From Streptomyces showdoensis (GTDB lineage: Bacteria; Actinomycetota; Actinomycetes; Streptomycetales; Streptomycetaceae): DNA of 64,000 nucleotides. Below are positions 1-8,723 of the stretch, piece by piece (position 1 is the first letter of the stretch; every line of letters begins with the position of its first letter). The stretch covers positions 124,001 through 188,000 of the forward strand of contig NZ_BAAAXG010000013.1 in assembly GCF_039535475.1 (NCBI RefSeq), in the 5' to 3' direction. The notes beneath the pieces are model-generated. The model made no database searches, had not been told where the DNA came from, and worked only from the letters and a program-made list of their open reading frames with translations. Made by a program: the position numbers and the translations under genes.

Positions 1-2247
1 GGTGACGAGCGAGGTGGCGAGGTCCCAGCTGAGGTCGTGCAGGCCCTCCTCGGCGGCGTGCTCGACCATCCCGCAGAGGGCGCCCTGTTCGGCGTCGAGC
101 CAGGCGAGCGGGTCGGCGAGCGCCTCGTCGGTGTAGGCGGCCGGGGGCTCCCAGCGGGGCGCGTCGCCGTGCAGGACGGTGAAGTCGCCCCCGTACACCT
201 TGCGGTGGGCCTGCTGGGCGAGGTGCATCCAGCCGCCGGCCATGCGGGCGAAGGCGGCCTTGCGCTCCTCGGGCGGGTGCTGGACGGCGAGCTGTTCGCG
301 GGCGTACACGCGGATGATCTCGTGGAAGCGGTAGCGGAAGCCTCCGGTCTCCATGCCCGCGACGTCGAGCATCTGGACGTCGACGAGGGGTTCGAGGAGG
401 TCCGAGGGGAAGGGCCGACGGTCGTCGAGGAGGGCGCCGGCGAGCCAGCTCGGCAGGGTGGGCGCCTGGGCCATGCTGAGCAGCCGCAGCAGTCCGCGGT
501 CGCTCGGGGCGAGTCCTTCGTAGGTGAGGGAGAGGCTGGCGCGCATGGTCATCTCGCCGTGGGCGAGTTCGTCAAGTCGGTGCCGTTCGTTGGCGAGCCG
601 GTGGACCATGGAGGCGAGGGTCCAGTGGGGCCGGGCGGCGAGGCGGGCGGCGACGATGCGCAGGGCGAGCGGGAGCCGCCCGACGGTGCGGACGAGGGCT
701 TCGGCGGCGACCGCCTCGCCGGTGACGCGTTCCTCCCCGATGATGCGGGAGAGCAGCTCCAGCGCGCGGTCCTCGTCGAGCACGTCGAGCTCGACGCGGT
801 GGGCGCCGGGGAGCGCGGTGAGGCGGGCGCGGCTGGTGACGAGGACGGCGCAGCCCCGGCTGCCGGGGAGCAGCGGGAGGACCTGGCCCTCTCCGGCGGC
901 GTCGTCGAGGACGACGAGGACGCGGCGGGAGGCGAGCCGGGTGCGGTACATCTCGGCGCGCTCGTCGAGGGATTCGGGGATGAGCTGGCCGGGGATGCCG
1001 AGGGCGCGCAGGAAGCGTCCGAGGACTTCCACGGGGGTGGCGGGGGCTCCGGTGGTGCCGCGCAGGTCGCAGTAGAGCTGTCCGTCGGGGAAGCCGGTCT
1101 CGGCGAGGGCGTGGGCGACGTGCACGGCGAGGGTGGACTTGCCGGTCCCGGGCTTGCCGGTGATCGCGGCGAGCGGGACGGTGCGGCGTCCTTCGCCGCC
1201 GGCGAGGGCGTTCTCCAGGGCGGCGAGGCGTTGTCCGTCGGCGACGAAGTCGGCGATGTCGGCGGGCAGCTGGTGGGGGACGGTGTCCTGGCGAATCGTT
1301 TCAGCGGTGGCGGGCGCGGGTGTCTCGGCGGGCTTCGGGGACCGCTCCGCGCGTGCCTCGGGTGCCGGTCCGTCGGGTCTCGCGCCCGGGGCGGCGGGCC
1401 CGGAGGCCCCCGCGGGTCTCGCGGCGGCGTGCGGTGCGGCGGCGTTCGGCGGCGGGAGTTCGCCCGCGAGGATGGCCGCTTCGAGCTCGCGGAGTTCGCG
1501 GCCGGGTTCGAGGCCGAGCTCCTCGGCGAGGTAGCGGCGGGCGGTGCGGAAGGCTTCGAGGGCCTCGGCCTGGCGTCCGGACCAGTAGAGGGCCTGGATG
1601 AGCTGCCCGTGCAGCTTCTCGCGGAGCGGGTGCTCGTGGGTGAGGCGCTGGAGCTCGCCCACGAGCCGGTCGTGGCGGCCGAGTTCGAGCTCGATGCGGA
1701 TGCGGAGTTCGACGGCGGCGAGCCGTTCCTCGTTGAGCTGGCGAGCCTTGTTGGCGAGCGGGCCGCTGTCGAGCCCGGTGAGGCATTCGCCCTGCCAGAG
1801 GGTGACGGCGGATCTCAGCAGGCCGACGGCCTCCTCTGCCTCGCCGCTCTCGCGCAGCGCGCGGGCACGCTGGACGAGGCCGGTGAAGAGGGCGGCGTCG
1901 ACGTTCCCGGCACCGGTGTGCAGCACGTATCCCGGGGGCCTGGTGACCAGGGTGACCTCGCCCTCGGCCCCGGCGAGCAGCTTGCGCAGCCGGGACACGC
2001 AGATCTGCACCTGGGTGCGGGCGGTCTCCGGCGGGTTGTCCTCCCAGATGAGGTCCACGAGCTGGCTGGTGCTCACCACCCGGTTGCTCTCCAGGAGCAG
2101 CGCGGCGAGGATCACCTCCTGCCGGCCCGGCGGGACGCGCAGCGGCCCGGCGACCCCCTGGACCTGGAGCGGCCCCAGCACCCGGAAGGTCAGGCGCGGC
2201 CCGCCCTGCACGCCCTCGTCCGCTAACCCACCGGCGGCAGCAGCCAC
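1..2247 (-). CDS. AfsR-type SARP regulator (3' end outside window)
   Basis: Pathway-specific or global transcriptional activator of the large AfsR class. The 749 visible residues show an OmpR-like winged-helix DNA-binding domain (about 20-110, opening LTFRVLGPLQV), a bacterial transcriptional activation domain (about 115-265), an Ala/Pro-rich linker, then an NB-ARC ATPase with P-loop GKPGTGKST near residue 362. The frame is still open at position 1, so the C-terminal part (TPR repeats in AfsR) is not seen. I chose the GTG at 2247 because a GGTGGGGG stretch precedes it. This start places a rare TTA leucine codon at codon 8 (2224-2226), implying bldA-dependent translation; a GTG at 2211 would exclude it. 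It is divergent from the SnoaL/hydroxylase/methyltransferase group, its likeliest local targets (inference). Confidence 0.88.
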   Translation of the reverse strand, partial: MAAAAGGLADEGVQGGPRLTFRVLGPLQVQGVAGPLRVPPGRQEVILAALLLESNRVVSTSQLVDLIWEDNPPETARTQVQICVSRLRKLLAGAEGEVTLVTRPPGYVLHTGAGNVDAALFTGLVQRARALRESGEAEEAVGLLRSAVTLWQGECLTGLDSGPLANKARQLNEERLAAVELRIRIELELGRHDRLVGELQRLTHEHPLREKLHGQLIQALYWSGRQAEALEAFRTARRYLAEELGLEPGRELRELEAAILAGELPPPNAAAPHAAARPAGASGPAAPGARPDGPAPEARAERSPKPAETPAPATAETIRQDTVPHQLPADIADFVADGQRLAALENALAGGEGRRTVPLAAITGKPGTGKSTLAVHVAHALAETGFPDGQLYCDLRGTTGAPATPVEVLGRFLRALGIPGQLIPESLDERAEMYRTRLASRRVLVVLDDAAGEGQVLPLLPGSRGCAVLVTSRARLTALPGAHRVELDVLDEDRALELLSRIIGEERVTGEAVAAEALVRTVGRLPLALRIVAARLAARPHWTLASMVHRLANERHRLDELAHGEMTMRASLSLTYEGLAPSDRGLLRLLSMAQAPTLPSWLAGALLDDRRPFPSDLLEPLVDVQMLDVAGMETGGFRYRFHEIIRVYAREQLAVQHPPEERKAAFARMAGGWMHLAQQAHRKVYGGDFTVLHGDAPRWEPPAAYTDEALADPLAWLDAEQGALCGMVEHAAEEGLHDLSWDLATSLVT

Positions 2248-2451
2248 TGATCCCCCACCCACCCAGAAGAATCGACACGCCAGGACCAGACCGGACCACG
2301 CCGGGATGTCAGGCTCAAGTGAGGACAGTCTCCACATCTCTTCCCCACCTGTCCATGCCGTGAAGATCTCGGCCGGGGATAGGCAGGCGATAACGAGGAG
2401 TTGGGGAGGCGCCGCAGAATCCTGGAGCGAGAGTGAAGGGGGTTTGCACCG

Positions 2452-2907
2452 TTGAACAGCCATGACGACACGGGGACCGTGTGGGCCGACGGGACGGGGG
2501 CCGACACGGGGACCGTGTGGGCCGACGGGACGGGGGCGGTGGATCTGGTGACCGCCGCGGGGATCGACCACGTGCGGCTGGTCTACGACTACCTCGACGC
2601 GGGCGATCTGGACGGCTGCGCGTCGCTGCTGCACGACGCCGTGGTCTTCGAGCTTCCGGGGCTGCCGCCGGCCCGGGGTCGCAGCGCGGCGGTACGGGCG
2701 CACGCGGGGCACGTGCCGCCGGCGGCCCGCCACGAGCTGGAGCACCTGCTGGCGCGGGACCGGACGGTGATCGCCACGGGCCGCCGGGTCCCGGCACCGG
2801 CGCCGTCCGGGCCCGCCCCCGCGGGCCACCGCTTCGTCGACGTGTTCACCATCGCCCCGGACGGGATGGTCCGCGCCTGCGTGCGCTACTACCACGCGGC
2901 TCCCTGA
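2452..2907 (+). CDS. SnoaL/NTF2-like protein with duplicated N-terminus
   Basis: Small protein of 151 residues whose residues about 30-151 look like a SnoaL/NTF2-like alpha+beta barrel (IDHVRLVYDYLDAGDLDG opening, then a hydrophobic strand ending near VFTIAPDGMV). Members include polyketide cyclases and small isomerases or hydroxylase-like proteins, so the exact reaction cannot be assigned. The TTG start at 2452 has GAAGGGGG upstream. The first 30 residues contain two identical 12-residue units produced by a 36-bp tandem duplication, outside the fold. It lies just upstream of an aromatic hydroxylase gene on the same strand, which suggests joint action on an aromatic substrate (inference). A start after the repeats is possible. 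Confidence 0.7.
   Translation: MNSHDDTGTVWADGTGADTGTVWADGTGAVDLVTAAGIDHVRLVYDYLDAGDLDGCASLLHDAVVFELPGLPPARGRSAAVRAHAGHVPPAARHELEHLLARDRTVIATGRRVPAPAPSGPAPAGHRFVDVFTIAPDGMVRACVRYYHAAP
2467..2538 (+). repeat. 36-bp perfect tandem duplication within a coding region
   Basis: Units 2467-2502 and 2503-2538 are identical except for the last base. The length is a multiple of three, so the reading frame is kept and 12 residues (DTGTVWADGTGA) are duplicated at the N-terminus of the SnoaL-like protein. The near-identity of the copies implies a recent slippage or unequal recombination event. Confidence 0.95.
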
Positions 2908-3074
2908 TCGGAGCTAGGCGCTCCGCTTCTACGGTCGGCGACCGTCCGCCACGCGTCGGCCGTTCGGACGCCGCCCGCGCGAAGAAGTCCCGGAAGAATC
3001 CTTTTCTCATGCTTTGCTGCATTCAGGTGAATCCTGACGATCTTGGTTCTTCCGGGTGCTTAGGATCCCTCGTT

Positions 3075-4286
3075 GTGACAGACAGTCAGTACGCCCGGCC
3101 CGCCGCCGAATCGGCCGATGTGGTGATCCTCGGAGCCGGTCCGGCCGGACTGGTGCTGGGCAACCTCCTCCTCCGCGCCGGCATCGACTGCGCCGTCCTG
3201 GAACGCTCCGGACGCGACGACCTCCGCCACCGGCAGCGGGCGGGCTTCCTCGCGCCGAACACCGTGCGGATCCTGGCCCGCAACGGGCTGGACGACGGCC
3301 TGCGCCGGCACGGACAGGAGCACCGGGTCTGCGAGTTCCGCACCGAGGACGGGCGCTTCCGCCTCGACTACGGGCGGCTCGGCGACAAGGAGCCGCACAC
3401 CGTCTACCCCCAGCACGAACTGGTCGCCGACCTGCTGGCACGGTTCCTCGGCGCCGGCGGACGGATCCGCTTCGACACCGAGGCGCTCGCCGTGTCCGAC
3501 GCCGACGGCCCGGACCCCTCGGTGACCGTACGGGAACCCGACGGGCGTCCGGGGCGGTGGCGGGCGCGGTACGTCGCCGCCTGCGACGGGCGCCACGGGG
3601 CGGGCCGGCGCTCGCTGCCGCCCGGCTCCGTCCGCCACTACCGCCGCGACCACGGGGTGTCCTGGCTGGGCCTGCTCGCCGAGGCCCCGCCGAGCCTGGA
3701 CGCCGTGGGCTACGCGGTCCACCCGCGCGGCTTCGCCGGCCACATGGCCCGCTCCGCCGAGGTCACCCGCTACTACCTGCAGTGCGCGCCCGGAACCCGG
3801 GCCGACGCGTGGAGCGACGAACGCGTCTGGGACGAGCTCGACAGGCGCATGCGCGCGCCCGAGTACGGCCCCCTCACCCGTGGCCGGCTCCTCCAGCGCA
3901 CCGTCGTCGACCTCCGGTCCGACGTCCTCGAACCGCTGCGCCACGGCGCGCTGTTCCTGGCCGGCGACGCGGCCGCGCTGATCAGCCCGTCCGCCGCCAA
4001 GGGCGCCAACCTCGCGGTCCTCGAGGCGGAGCTCCTGGCCCACGCCCTGACCGCGGCGCTGACCGGCGGTGACCGGGCGGCACTCGACCGCTACTCGGAC
4101 CGGTGCCTGGCCCGCATCTGGCGCGCGCAGGAGTTCTCGCACTGGATGATCGGCCTCCTGCACGAGGTCCCGGGCCCCGAGGGGTCCTCGCCCTTCCAGG
4201 AGCGCATGCGCCGGTCGCGGATCGCCGCGCTGCGCGACTCGCCGACCCAGCAGGACTGGTTCGCCGAGAACTACGTCGGCATCTGA
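3075..4286 (+). CDS. FAD-dependent aromatic hydroxylase, PobA-like
   Basis: Class A flavoprotein monooxygenase of 403 residues, resembling 4-hydroxybenzoate 3-hydroxylase; it should ortho-hydroxylate a phenolic acid using NAD(P)H and O2. Visible motifs: dinucleotide-binding GAGPAG at residues 20-25, an E at the end of the second strand (LERSG), the QRAGFLAPNTV segment typical of PobA, the DG motif (ACDGRHG), and the second FAD motif GDAAALISPSAAKGANLA. The GTG at 3075 follows an AGGA. An in-frame ATG at 3009 would add 22 residues including a TTA codon, but it has poorer spacing. It is flanked by a SnoaL-like gene and a methyltransferase gene, fitting hydroxylation followed by methylation of an aromatic compound (inference). 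Confidence 0.85.
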   Translation: MTDSQYARPAAESADVVILGAGPAGLVLGNLLLRAGIDCAVLERSGRDDLRHRQRAGFLAPNTVRILARNGLDDGLRRHGQEHRVCEFRTEDGRFRLDYGRLGDKEPHTVYPQHELVADLLARFLGAGGRIRFDTEALAVSDADGPDPSVTVREPDGRPGRWRARYVAACDGRHGAGRRSLPPGSVRHYRRDHGVSWLGLLAEAPPSLDAVGYAVHPRGFAGHMARSAEVTRYYLQCAPGTRADAWSDERVWDELDRRMRAPEYGPLTRGRLLQRTVVDLRSDVLEPLRHGALFLAGDAAALISPSAAKGANLAVLEAELLAHALTAALTGGDRAALDRYSDRCLARIWRAQEFSHWMIGLLHEVPGPEGSSPFQERMRRSRIAALRDSPTQQDWFAENYVGI

Positions 4287-4332
4287 CGATCTATCACCTC
4301 AGTTGCGCTGGAGCGCACTTCACTTCTCCCAG

Positions 4333-4400
4333 CTCTCTCTCCCTTCCCCCTTCCCCCTTCCCCCTTCCCCCTTCTCACTTCTCCCTCTCCCCCTCCCCCG
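4333..4400 (+). repeat. Polypyrimidine tract with tandem heptamers
   Basis: Almost uninterrupted C/T run on the + strand between the hydroxylase stop and the methyltransferase start. It contains four perfect heptamers TTCCCCC at 4344-4371 and degenerate copies on either side. Such mirror-symmetric homopurine/homopyrimidine DNA can form triplex (H-DNA) and is prone to slippage. It would lie in the 5' leader of the methyltransferase message. Confidence 0.9.
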
Positions 4401-4414
4401 ACCACGGACAGGCG

Positions 4415-6199
4415 ATGCACTCCCCACGTCCCTCCACCATGCCCCTGCCCATGCCCGCGACCGGCATCCCCGCGCCCACGGCGACGGCGGTCGACTCCAA
4501 CACCGACGCCGACCGGCTCGGCGCGACGGCCGCCTTCGTACGGGACCAGGACACCTCCGTCCTGCTCTCCCGGGTGCTGCCCGGCCTCGACGGCCCCGAC
4601 CTGCGGGCCCTCACGGACCGCTGCGCCTTCGCGCACGCCGCCGTGCTCGTCTTCCCGACCGACGAGCACTCCCTGCGGGCGCAGTTGGCCGCCTGCGGGC
4701 TGTCCCCGGAGGTGTCCGCGCAGCCCAGCGTCGTCGTCCGCGACCGCCTCGCCGCGCGCCATCACCGCAACCCCGCGGATCTTGACGTAAGGATTCTCCG
4801 CCCCACGGTCCGCGGCCCCGGGGGCGAGCACCGGGCGGTCGAGGTGTTCGCGCTGACCGTGCCCCCGGGATCGGCGCTGCGGGGCATCGCCGAGGAGGAA
4901 CGCCGACTGGACCGCGAGGCGCATCTGGCCTTCGACGTCGCGCACCCCGACCCGCTGGTGCTGCGCGGTCTGCTGGCGGGGTTCGCGCGGCACGGAGCGA
5001 CCGCCGACGGCGGCGGCTACAACCCGCACGAGGACGGCACCGTCTTCTACTTCACGGCGCCCGTCGGCACCAAGACCCCTTACAGGAGGGTGGAGTTGTA
5101 CGCGCGGGGCGACCACCGTGACGTACTGGCCGAGCACCTCGCCGAGCCGTTCACCGCGGCGTCCGCGCCCCGGCACCCCGGTGATCCGCAGGCGGCGGAA
5201 TCACTGCTGCGGCTGCTCACCGGCGCCTGGACCACCCAGGCCCTCACCGCGTGTGCGCGGCTGCGGCTGCCGGAGGCCATGAGCCGCCACACCGGAGCCG
5301 GGGTCCACGAGCTGGCCCGAGCCGTCGACGCCCATCCGGAGAGCCTGGCCACCCTGCTGCGGTACCTCGCCATGCTGGACGTGGTCACCGAAGGCCCGGA
5401 CGGCTACCGCCTCACCGGTGTCGGCGCCCTCCTCGCCGCGGAGACCCCGGGCTCGATGCGGCCCCTGGCCCTGATGTACGGCGGGCCCTTCTACCAGTCC
5501 TTCGCCCACCTCACCCACACCGTGCGCAGCGGTCTGCCCGCCTTCGACCACTTCTTCGGCGAGAACCACTTCGACCACTTCGCCGCCGACCCCGAACTCG
5601 CCGCGCTGTTCGACCAGTCCATGGTGTCGAGCGCCCCGATCTTCGACGCCCTCCCCGCCCACCCGGTGCTCGCCGCCGCCGCGGCCTCCCCCGGGCGCCC
5701 CCGTACGGTCGTCGACATCGCGGGCGGCACCGGGGAGCTCCTCGGCCGCATCCTCACCGACCACCCCGCGCTGCGCGGGGTCCTCCTCGAACGCCCCCAG
5801 GTCCTCGCCGCGGCCCGCGACCACCTGGCCGGCACCGGGGTCGGGGAGCGGTGCGCCTACCACGCGGGCGACTTCGCGGACGTCCCCGACGGGGGTGACG
5901 TCTATGTGCTCTCCCGTGTCCTGCACGACTGGGACGACGACCGCTGCCGGAGCATCCTGGCCTCCTGCTCCGCCGCCATGCCCCGGCACGCGGACCTCCT
6001 GGTCGTCGAGCGCCTCCTGCCGGCGGACGGCGGTTCCTCGCTCGCCACCGCCTGGGACCTCCACATGATGTGCAACACCGGCGGCCGCGAGCGGACCGCC
6101 GACCACTACGCCCGCCTGTTCGAGGAATGCGGCCTCGTCCTGGTCGGCCACAGCCCGCTCGCCCTCGGCGCCCACACCCTCCACGCCCGCAGGGCCTGA
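4415..6199 (+). CDS. Two-domain SAM-dependent O-methyltransferase
   Basis: Protein of 594 residues. The C-terminal part (about 260-594) is a class I O-methyltransferase of the Methyltransf_2 type: a winged-helix dimerisation region (LTGAWTTQALTACARLRLPEAM), SAM-binding motif VVDIAGGTGE near residue 433, an LLERPQV acidic strand, and the RVLHDWDDDRC segment holding the usual catalytic His. The N-terminal 230 residues form a separate domain (FVRDQDTSVLLSRVLPGL...) that I do not recognise; plain family members are about 340 residues. ATG 4415 is preceded by GGACAGG. It is probably co-transcribed with the upstream hydroxylase. The substrate is unknown; an aromatic or polyketide phenol is the best guess. 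Confidence 0.82.
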   Translation: MHSPRPSTMPLPMPATGIPAPTATAVDSNTDADRLGATAAFVRDQDTSVLLSRVLPGLDGPDLRALTDRCAFAHAAVLVFPTDEHSLRAQLAACGLSPEVSAQPSVVVRDRLAARHHRNPADLDVRILRPTVRGPGGEHRAVEVFALTVPPGSALRGIAEEERRLDREAHLAFDVAHPDPLVLRGLLAGFARHGATADGGGYNPHEDGTVFYFTAPVGTKTPYRRVELYARGDHRDVLAEHLAEPFTAASAPRHPGDPQAAESLLRLLTGAWTTQALTACARLRLPEAMSRHTGAGVHELARAVDAHPESLATLLRYLAMLDVVTEGPDGYRLTGVGALLAAETPGSMRPLALMYGGPFYQSFAHLTHTVRSGLPAFDHFFGENHFDHFAADPELAALFDQSMVSSAPIFDALPAHPVLAAAAASPGRPRTVVDIAGGTGELLGRILTDHPALRGVLLERPQVLAAARDHLAGTGVGERCAYHAGDFADVPDGGDVYVLSRVLHDWDDDRCRSILASCSAAMPRHADLLVVERLLPADGGSSLATAWDLHMMCNTGGRERTADHYARLFEECGLVLVGHSPLALGAHTLHARRA

Positions 6200-6205
6200 C
6201 CGGCC

Positions 6206-6237
6206 GGCCGGTCCGGAGCGTCCCCTCCGGACCGGCC
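6206..6237 (+). terminator. Hairpin terminator after methyltransferase gene
   Basis: Perfect 13-bp inverted repeat (6206-6218 and 6225-6237) with a 6-nt loop, starting 7 nt after the methyltransferase stop. No T-run follows, as is common in Streptomyces. Confidence 0.75.
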
Positions 6238-6305
6238 GACGGGCACTCCGGAACGCACCCGCCTACCGTGGAAGGGGAGAACCGACGCTCGGAGGGACCA
6301 CCGCC

Positions 6306-6491
6306 ATGAGCGGCGCCATGGACAAGGCCAAGGGCAGGCTCAAGGAGATCACCGGAAGGATCACCGGCCAGGAGCGCCTCGAAGCCGAAGGCAAGGCGGA
6401 CCGGACGAAGGCCAGGATCCGCGAGAAGGCGCAGAGCATCCGGCACCGCGCCGAGGGGGTCCTGGACTCGTTCCGGCACGACCACCGGTGA
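6306..6491 (+). CDS. CsbD-family general stress protein
   Basis: Small, highly charged protein of 61 residues with the CsbD signature: an opening MDKAKGRLKEITGRITG segment followed by a second Lys/Arg-rich helical half. The family is induced by general stress sigma factors in Gram-positive bacteria; its biochemical role is not established. GGAGGG stands 10 nt before ATG 6306. It is monocistronic, between the methyltransferase terminator and a convergent gene. Confidence 0.9.
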   Translation: MSGAMDKAKGRLKEITGRITGQERLEAEGKADRTKARIREKAQSIRHRAEGVLDSFRHDHR

Positions 6492-6566
6492 CGCACCGGA
6501 CCCGCCGCACCGGACCCGCCGGTCCGGGCCTGCCGGTCCGGACCCGGACCGTCTCCGCACCGGCCG

Positions 6567-6959
6567 CTAGACGGCGAAGAACTCCTCGGGCGCGTCGTCG
6601 AGGACGAATCCGTTGTCGAGGCGGACGCGGGCCGTGACGCGGACCTTCTGCCCTTCGTAGGCGATCCACGCGGGCTCCAGGGCGCCGACCTGTTCCTCCA
6701 GGCGGATCCTGCTGGCCGGCGGCATCTGGTGCCCGTAGGAGTCGTGGAGCGCCTTCAGACGCAGGAACTCCTCGGCCTCGGGGCTCGGTTCCCTGCCGTG
6801 CTCGACCACCCGCTCGACGGTTCCCTCGACACCCGCCGCCAGGGCCAGCGAAGCGCCGCCGAAGCCCGCCTCCGCCGGGGGCTCCCCGGCCGGTGCCACC
6901 GTCCCGTTCCACACCAGGTCGGCCGCCAGCCGCACCCGCCGGCCCACGCTCAGTTCCAT
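6567..6959 (-). CDS. Hypothetical protein, 130 residues
   Basis: Soluble protein without signal peptide or membrane segment. The sequence is beta-rich at both ends (ELSVGRRVRLAADLVWNG and KVRVTARVRLDNG) and ends with an acidic tail (DDAPEEFFAV), which could be a small SH3- or OB-like barrel (weak inference). GAAGGA lies 4 nt upstream of ATG 6959. It is convergent with the CsbD gene; the short gap between them has a weak 7-bp hairpin (6510-6527). Function unknown. Confidence 0.75.
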   Translation of the reverse strand: MELSVGRRVRLAADLVWNGTVAPAGEPPAEAGFGGASLALAAGVEGTVERVVEHGREPSPEAEEFLRLKALHDSYGHQMPPASRIRLEEQVGALEPAWIAYEGQKVRVTARVRLDNGFVLDDAPEEFFAV

Positions 6960-7061
6960 CGGTCCTTCGTCTTCCTCGTCCGTCGGAGCAGGATCATCCC
7001 ACGCCGAAGGCGGGGCCCCGTCGCGCGGAGCCCCGCCCTCGGCGGTCCGGCCGGAGTGCCG

Positions 7062-8723
7062 TCAGAAGCGGTCCTGGCCGATCGGAAGGCGCTGCGGGAC
7101 GCCCGGCAGCGGGTGCCCGGTGGAGCGGTGGGCCTGCGCGGGCGAGGTCCGGCAGCTGAGGTCGGCGGCCGGCAGGCGGCCGGTGACCAGGTAGGCGGTG
7201 GCGGTGGCGTCGGCGCACGACCCCAGGCCGTAGACGCCGTGGCCCTGGCCGCCGAGGACGGTGACCATCCGGGCCCCCTTCAGGGCCCGCCGCAGCCCCT
7301 GCCCGCTGACCAGGGGCGTCTGGGAGTCCCACTCGTTCTGCAGGACGAGGGCGCCGACGGAGTTGCCGACCTTGGTGGCCGGCTCGGCGCCGGGCCCCCA
7401 GAACGCGCACGGCTTGATGTTCGACGCGAAGTCCCCGTACAGCGGGTACCTGGCCTTGTCGCGGATCGCGTCGCGCCGGTACTGGGCCGGGTCACGCGGC
7501 CACGCGCGGGTGTCGGCGCACACCACGGACCAGAAGGCCACGTCCATGTTGTCCGCCGGGACGGCGGGCGGGACGGGCGCGGCCGGAGCGGCCGCGGTGC
7601 GGGCGAAGGTCGGCGGTACGGGGGCGAGCGAGGAGCCGCGCCGCGCCGGCGCCGGGGTCCGGCCCTCGGCGGCGGCCTTGAGCCGGACGACCGCCTCGCT
7701 CGCGTACGTCACGTCGAAGAACGCGCCGCGCCCCGCGAGCCGGATGTCGTCGCCGCTCAGGGCGGCGCCGTCGAGCTCGATCGGCTTGCGGTCCGCCTGG
7801 GCGACCAGCGCCCAGAACGTCGCACCGACCTCGGCGGGGGTGCCGCCGAGCCCGTACGTGGCGTTCCGCTCGGCGGCCCAGACGGTCCACCGCGCGAAGG
7901 CCGGTTCCGCGCCCTCGGCCCACACCTGGATCATGCCGCGCCAGATCCGCTCCGGGTCGACCGCGCTGTCGAGGACGAACCGGTCGGCTCGCTTCGGGAA
8001 CATCTGCGTGTAGACGGCTCCCAGATAGGTGCCGTAGGAGTAGCCGAGGTACGAGATCTTCTTCTCGCCGAGCACGGCACGGACGACGTCCATGTCGCGG
8101 GCGGTGTTGCGGGTGGTGATGTGGGGCAGGACGGCGCCGTTCCGCGCCCGGCACTTCTCCGCGACGGTCCGCGCCCATCGGACGTCCTTCTCGAAGGTCG
8201 CCGCCTTGTACGGGCGCTGCCACGCCGTGTCGGCGTCGTTCAGCCCGCAGCCCAGCGCGGAGCTCCGGCCGACGCCCCGGGGGTCGAAGCCGATCAGGTC
8301 GTACCGCTTCTTCACGTCGTCCGACAGCATCGGCGCCATCCAGAGCGGCATGTCGAGGCCCGGCCCGCCGGGCCCGCCGGGGTTCAGCAGCAGCACACCG
8401 CGCCGGTCACGGGCGCTGGTCGCCTTCGTCCGGGACACGGCGAGGTCGAGCGTGCGGCCGTTCGGGCGGGCGTAGTCGAGCGGCACCTTGATCGTCGCGC
8501 ACTGGTACTCCGCCGGCCCCTGGGCGTCGCAGCGGCTCCAGCGCGGCTTCTGCCGCGCGAAGCGCGCGAGCGGGTCGGCCGACGTGGTGGCGGCGCTCGT
8601 GGCGGCGGTCGCGCCTGCCGTGGCCGCCGTTCCGGCCGCCGAGGCGACGGCGGGGGTGAGGGCGGGAAGGAGCGTCGCGGCGGCGCCGAGGGCCACGACG
8701 GACGCTATTCGTGTGCTTCGCAC
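7062..8723 (-). CDS. Secreted tripeptidyl aminopeptidase, alpha/beta hydrolase
   Basis: Exported serine exopeptidase of the Streptomyces TAP/SlpD/SlpE family, 553 residues; the family removes N-terminal tripeptides from secreted proteins. A Sec signal peptide (about 1-29, ending AVASAA) is followed by a low-complexity Ala/Thr linker. The alpha/beta hydrolase core shows oxyanion segment NPGGPGGPG (114-122), FDPRGVG (146-152), nucleophile elbow GYSYG with Ser229, then the TAP-like C-terminal domain with the acid (NEWDSQTP) and His (GGQGHGVYG). Cysteines near the C-terminal domain may be disulphide bonded. It is transcribed alone. Confidence 0.9.
   Translation of the reverse strand: MRSTRIASVVALGAAATLLPALTPAVASAAGTAATAGATAATSAATTSADPLARFARQKPRWSRCDAQGPAEYQCATIKVPLDYARPNGRTLDLAVSRTKATSARDRRGVLLLNPGGPGGPGLDMPLWMAPMLSDDVKKRYDLIGFDPRGVGRSSALGCGLNDADTAWQRPYKAATFEKDVRWARTVAEKCRARNGAVLPHITTRNTARDMDVVRAVLGEKKISYLGYSYGTYLGAVYTQMFPKRADRFVLDSAVDPERIWRGMIQVWAEGAEPAFARWTVWAAERNATYGLGGTPAEVGATFWALVAQADRKPIELDGAALSGDDIRLAGRGAFFDVTYASEAVVRLKAAAEGRTPAPARRGSSLAPVPPTFARTAAAPAAPVPPAVPADNMDVAFWSVVCADTRAWPRDPAQYRRDAIRDKARYPLYGDFASNIKPCAFWGPGAEPATKVGNSVGALVLQNEWDSQTPLVSGQGLRRALKGARMVTVLGGQGHGVYGLGSCADATATAYLVTGRLPAADLSCRTSPAQAHRSTGHPLPGVPQRLPIGQDRF

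Noticed and set aside
37..2226. Long plus-strand open frame opposite the AfsR-like SARP
   Set aside because: The minus strand encodes clear SARP, BTAD and NB-ARC motifs; the plus frame is a high-GC shadow of Gly/Glu/Ala-rich composition with no recognisable domain.
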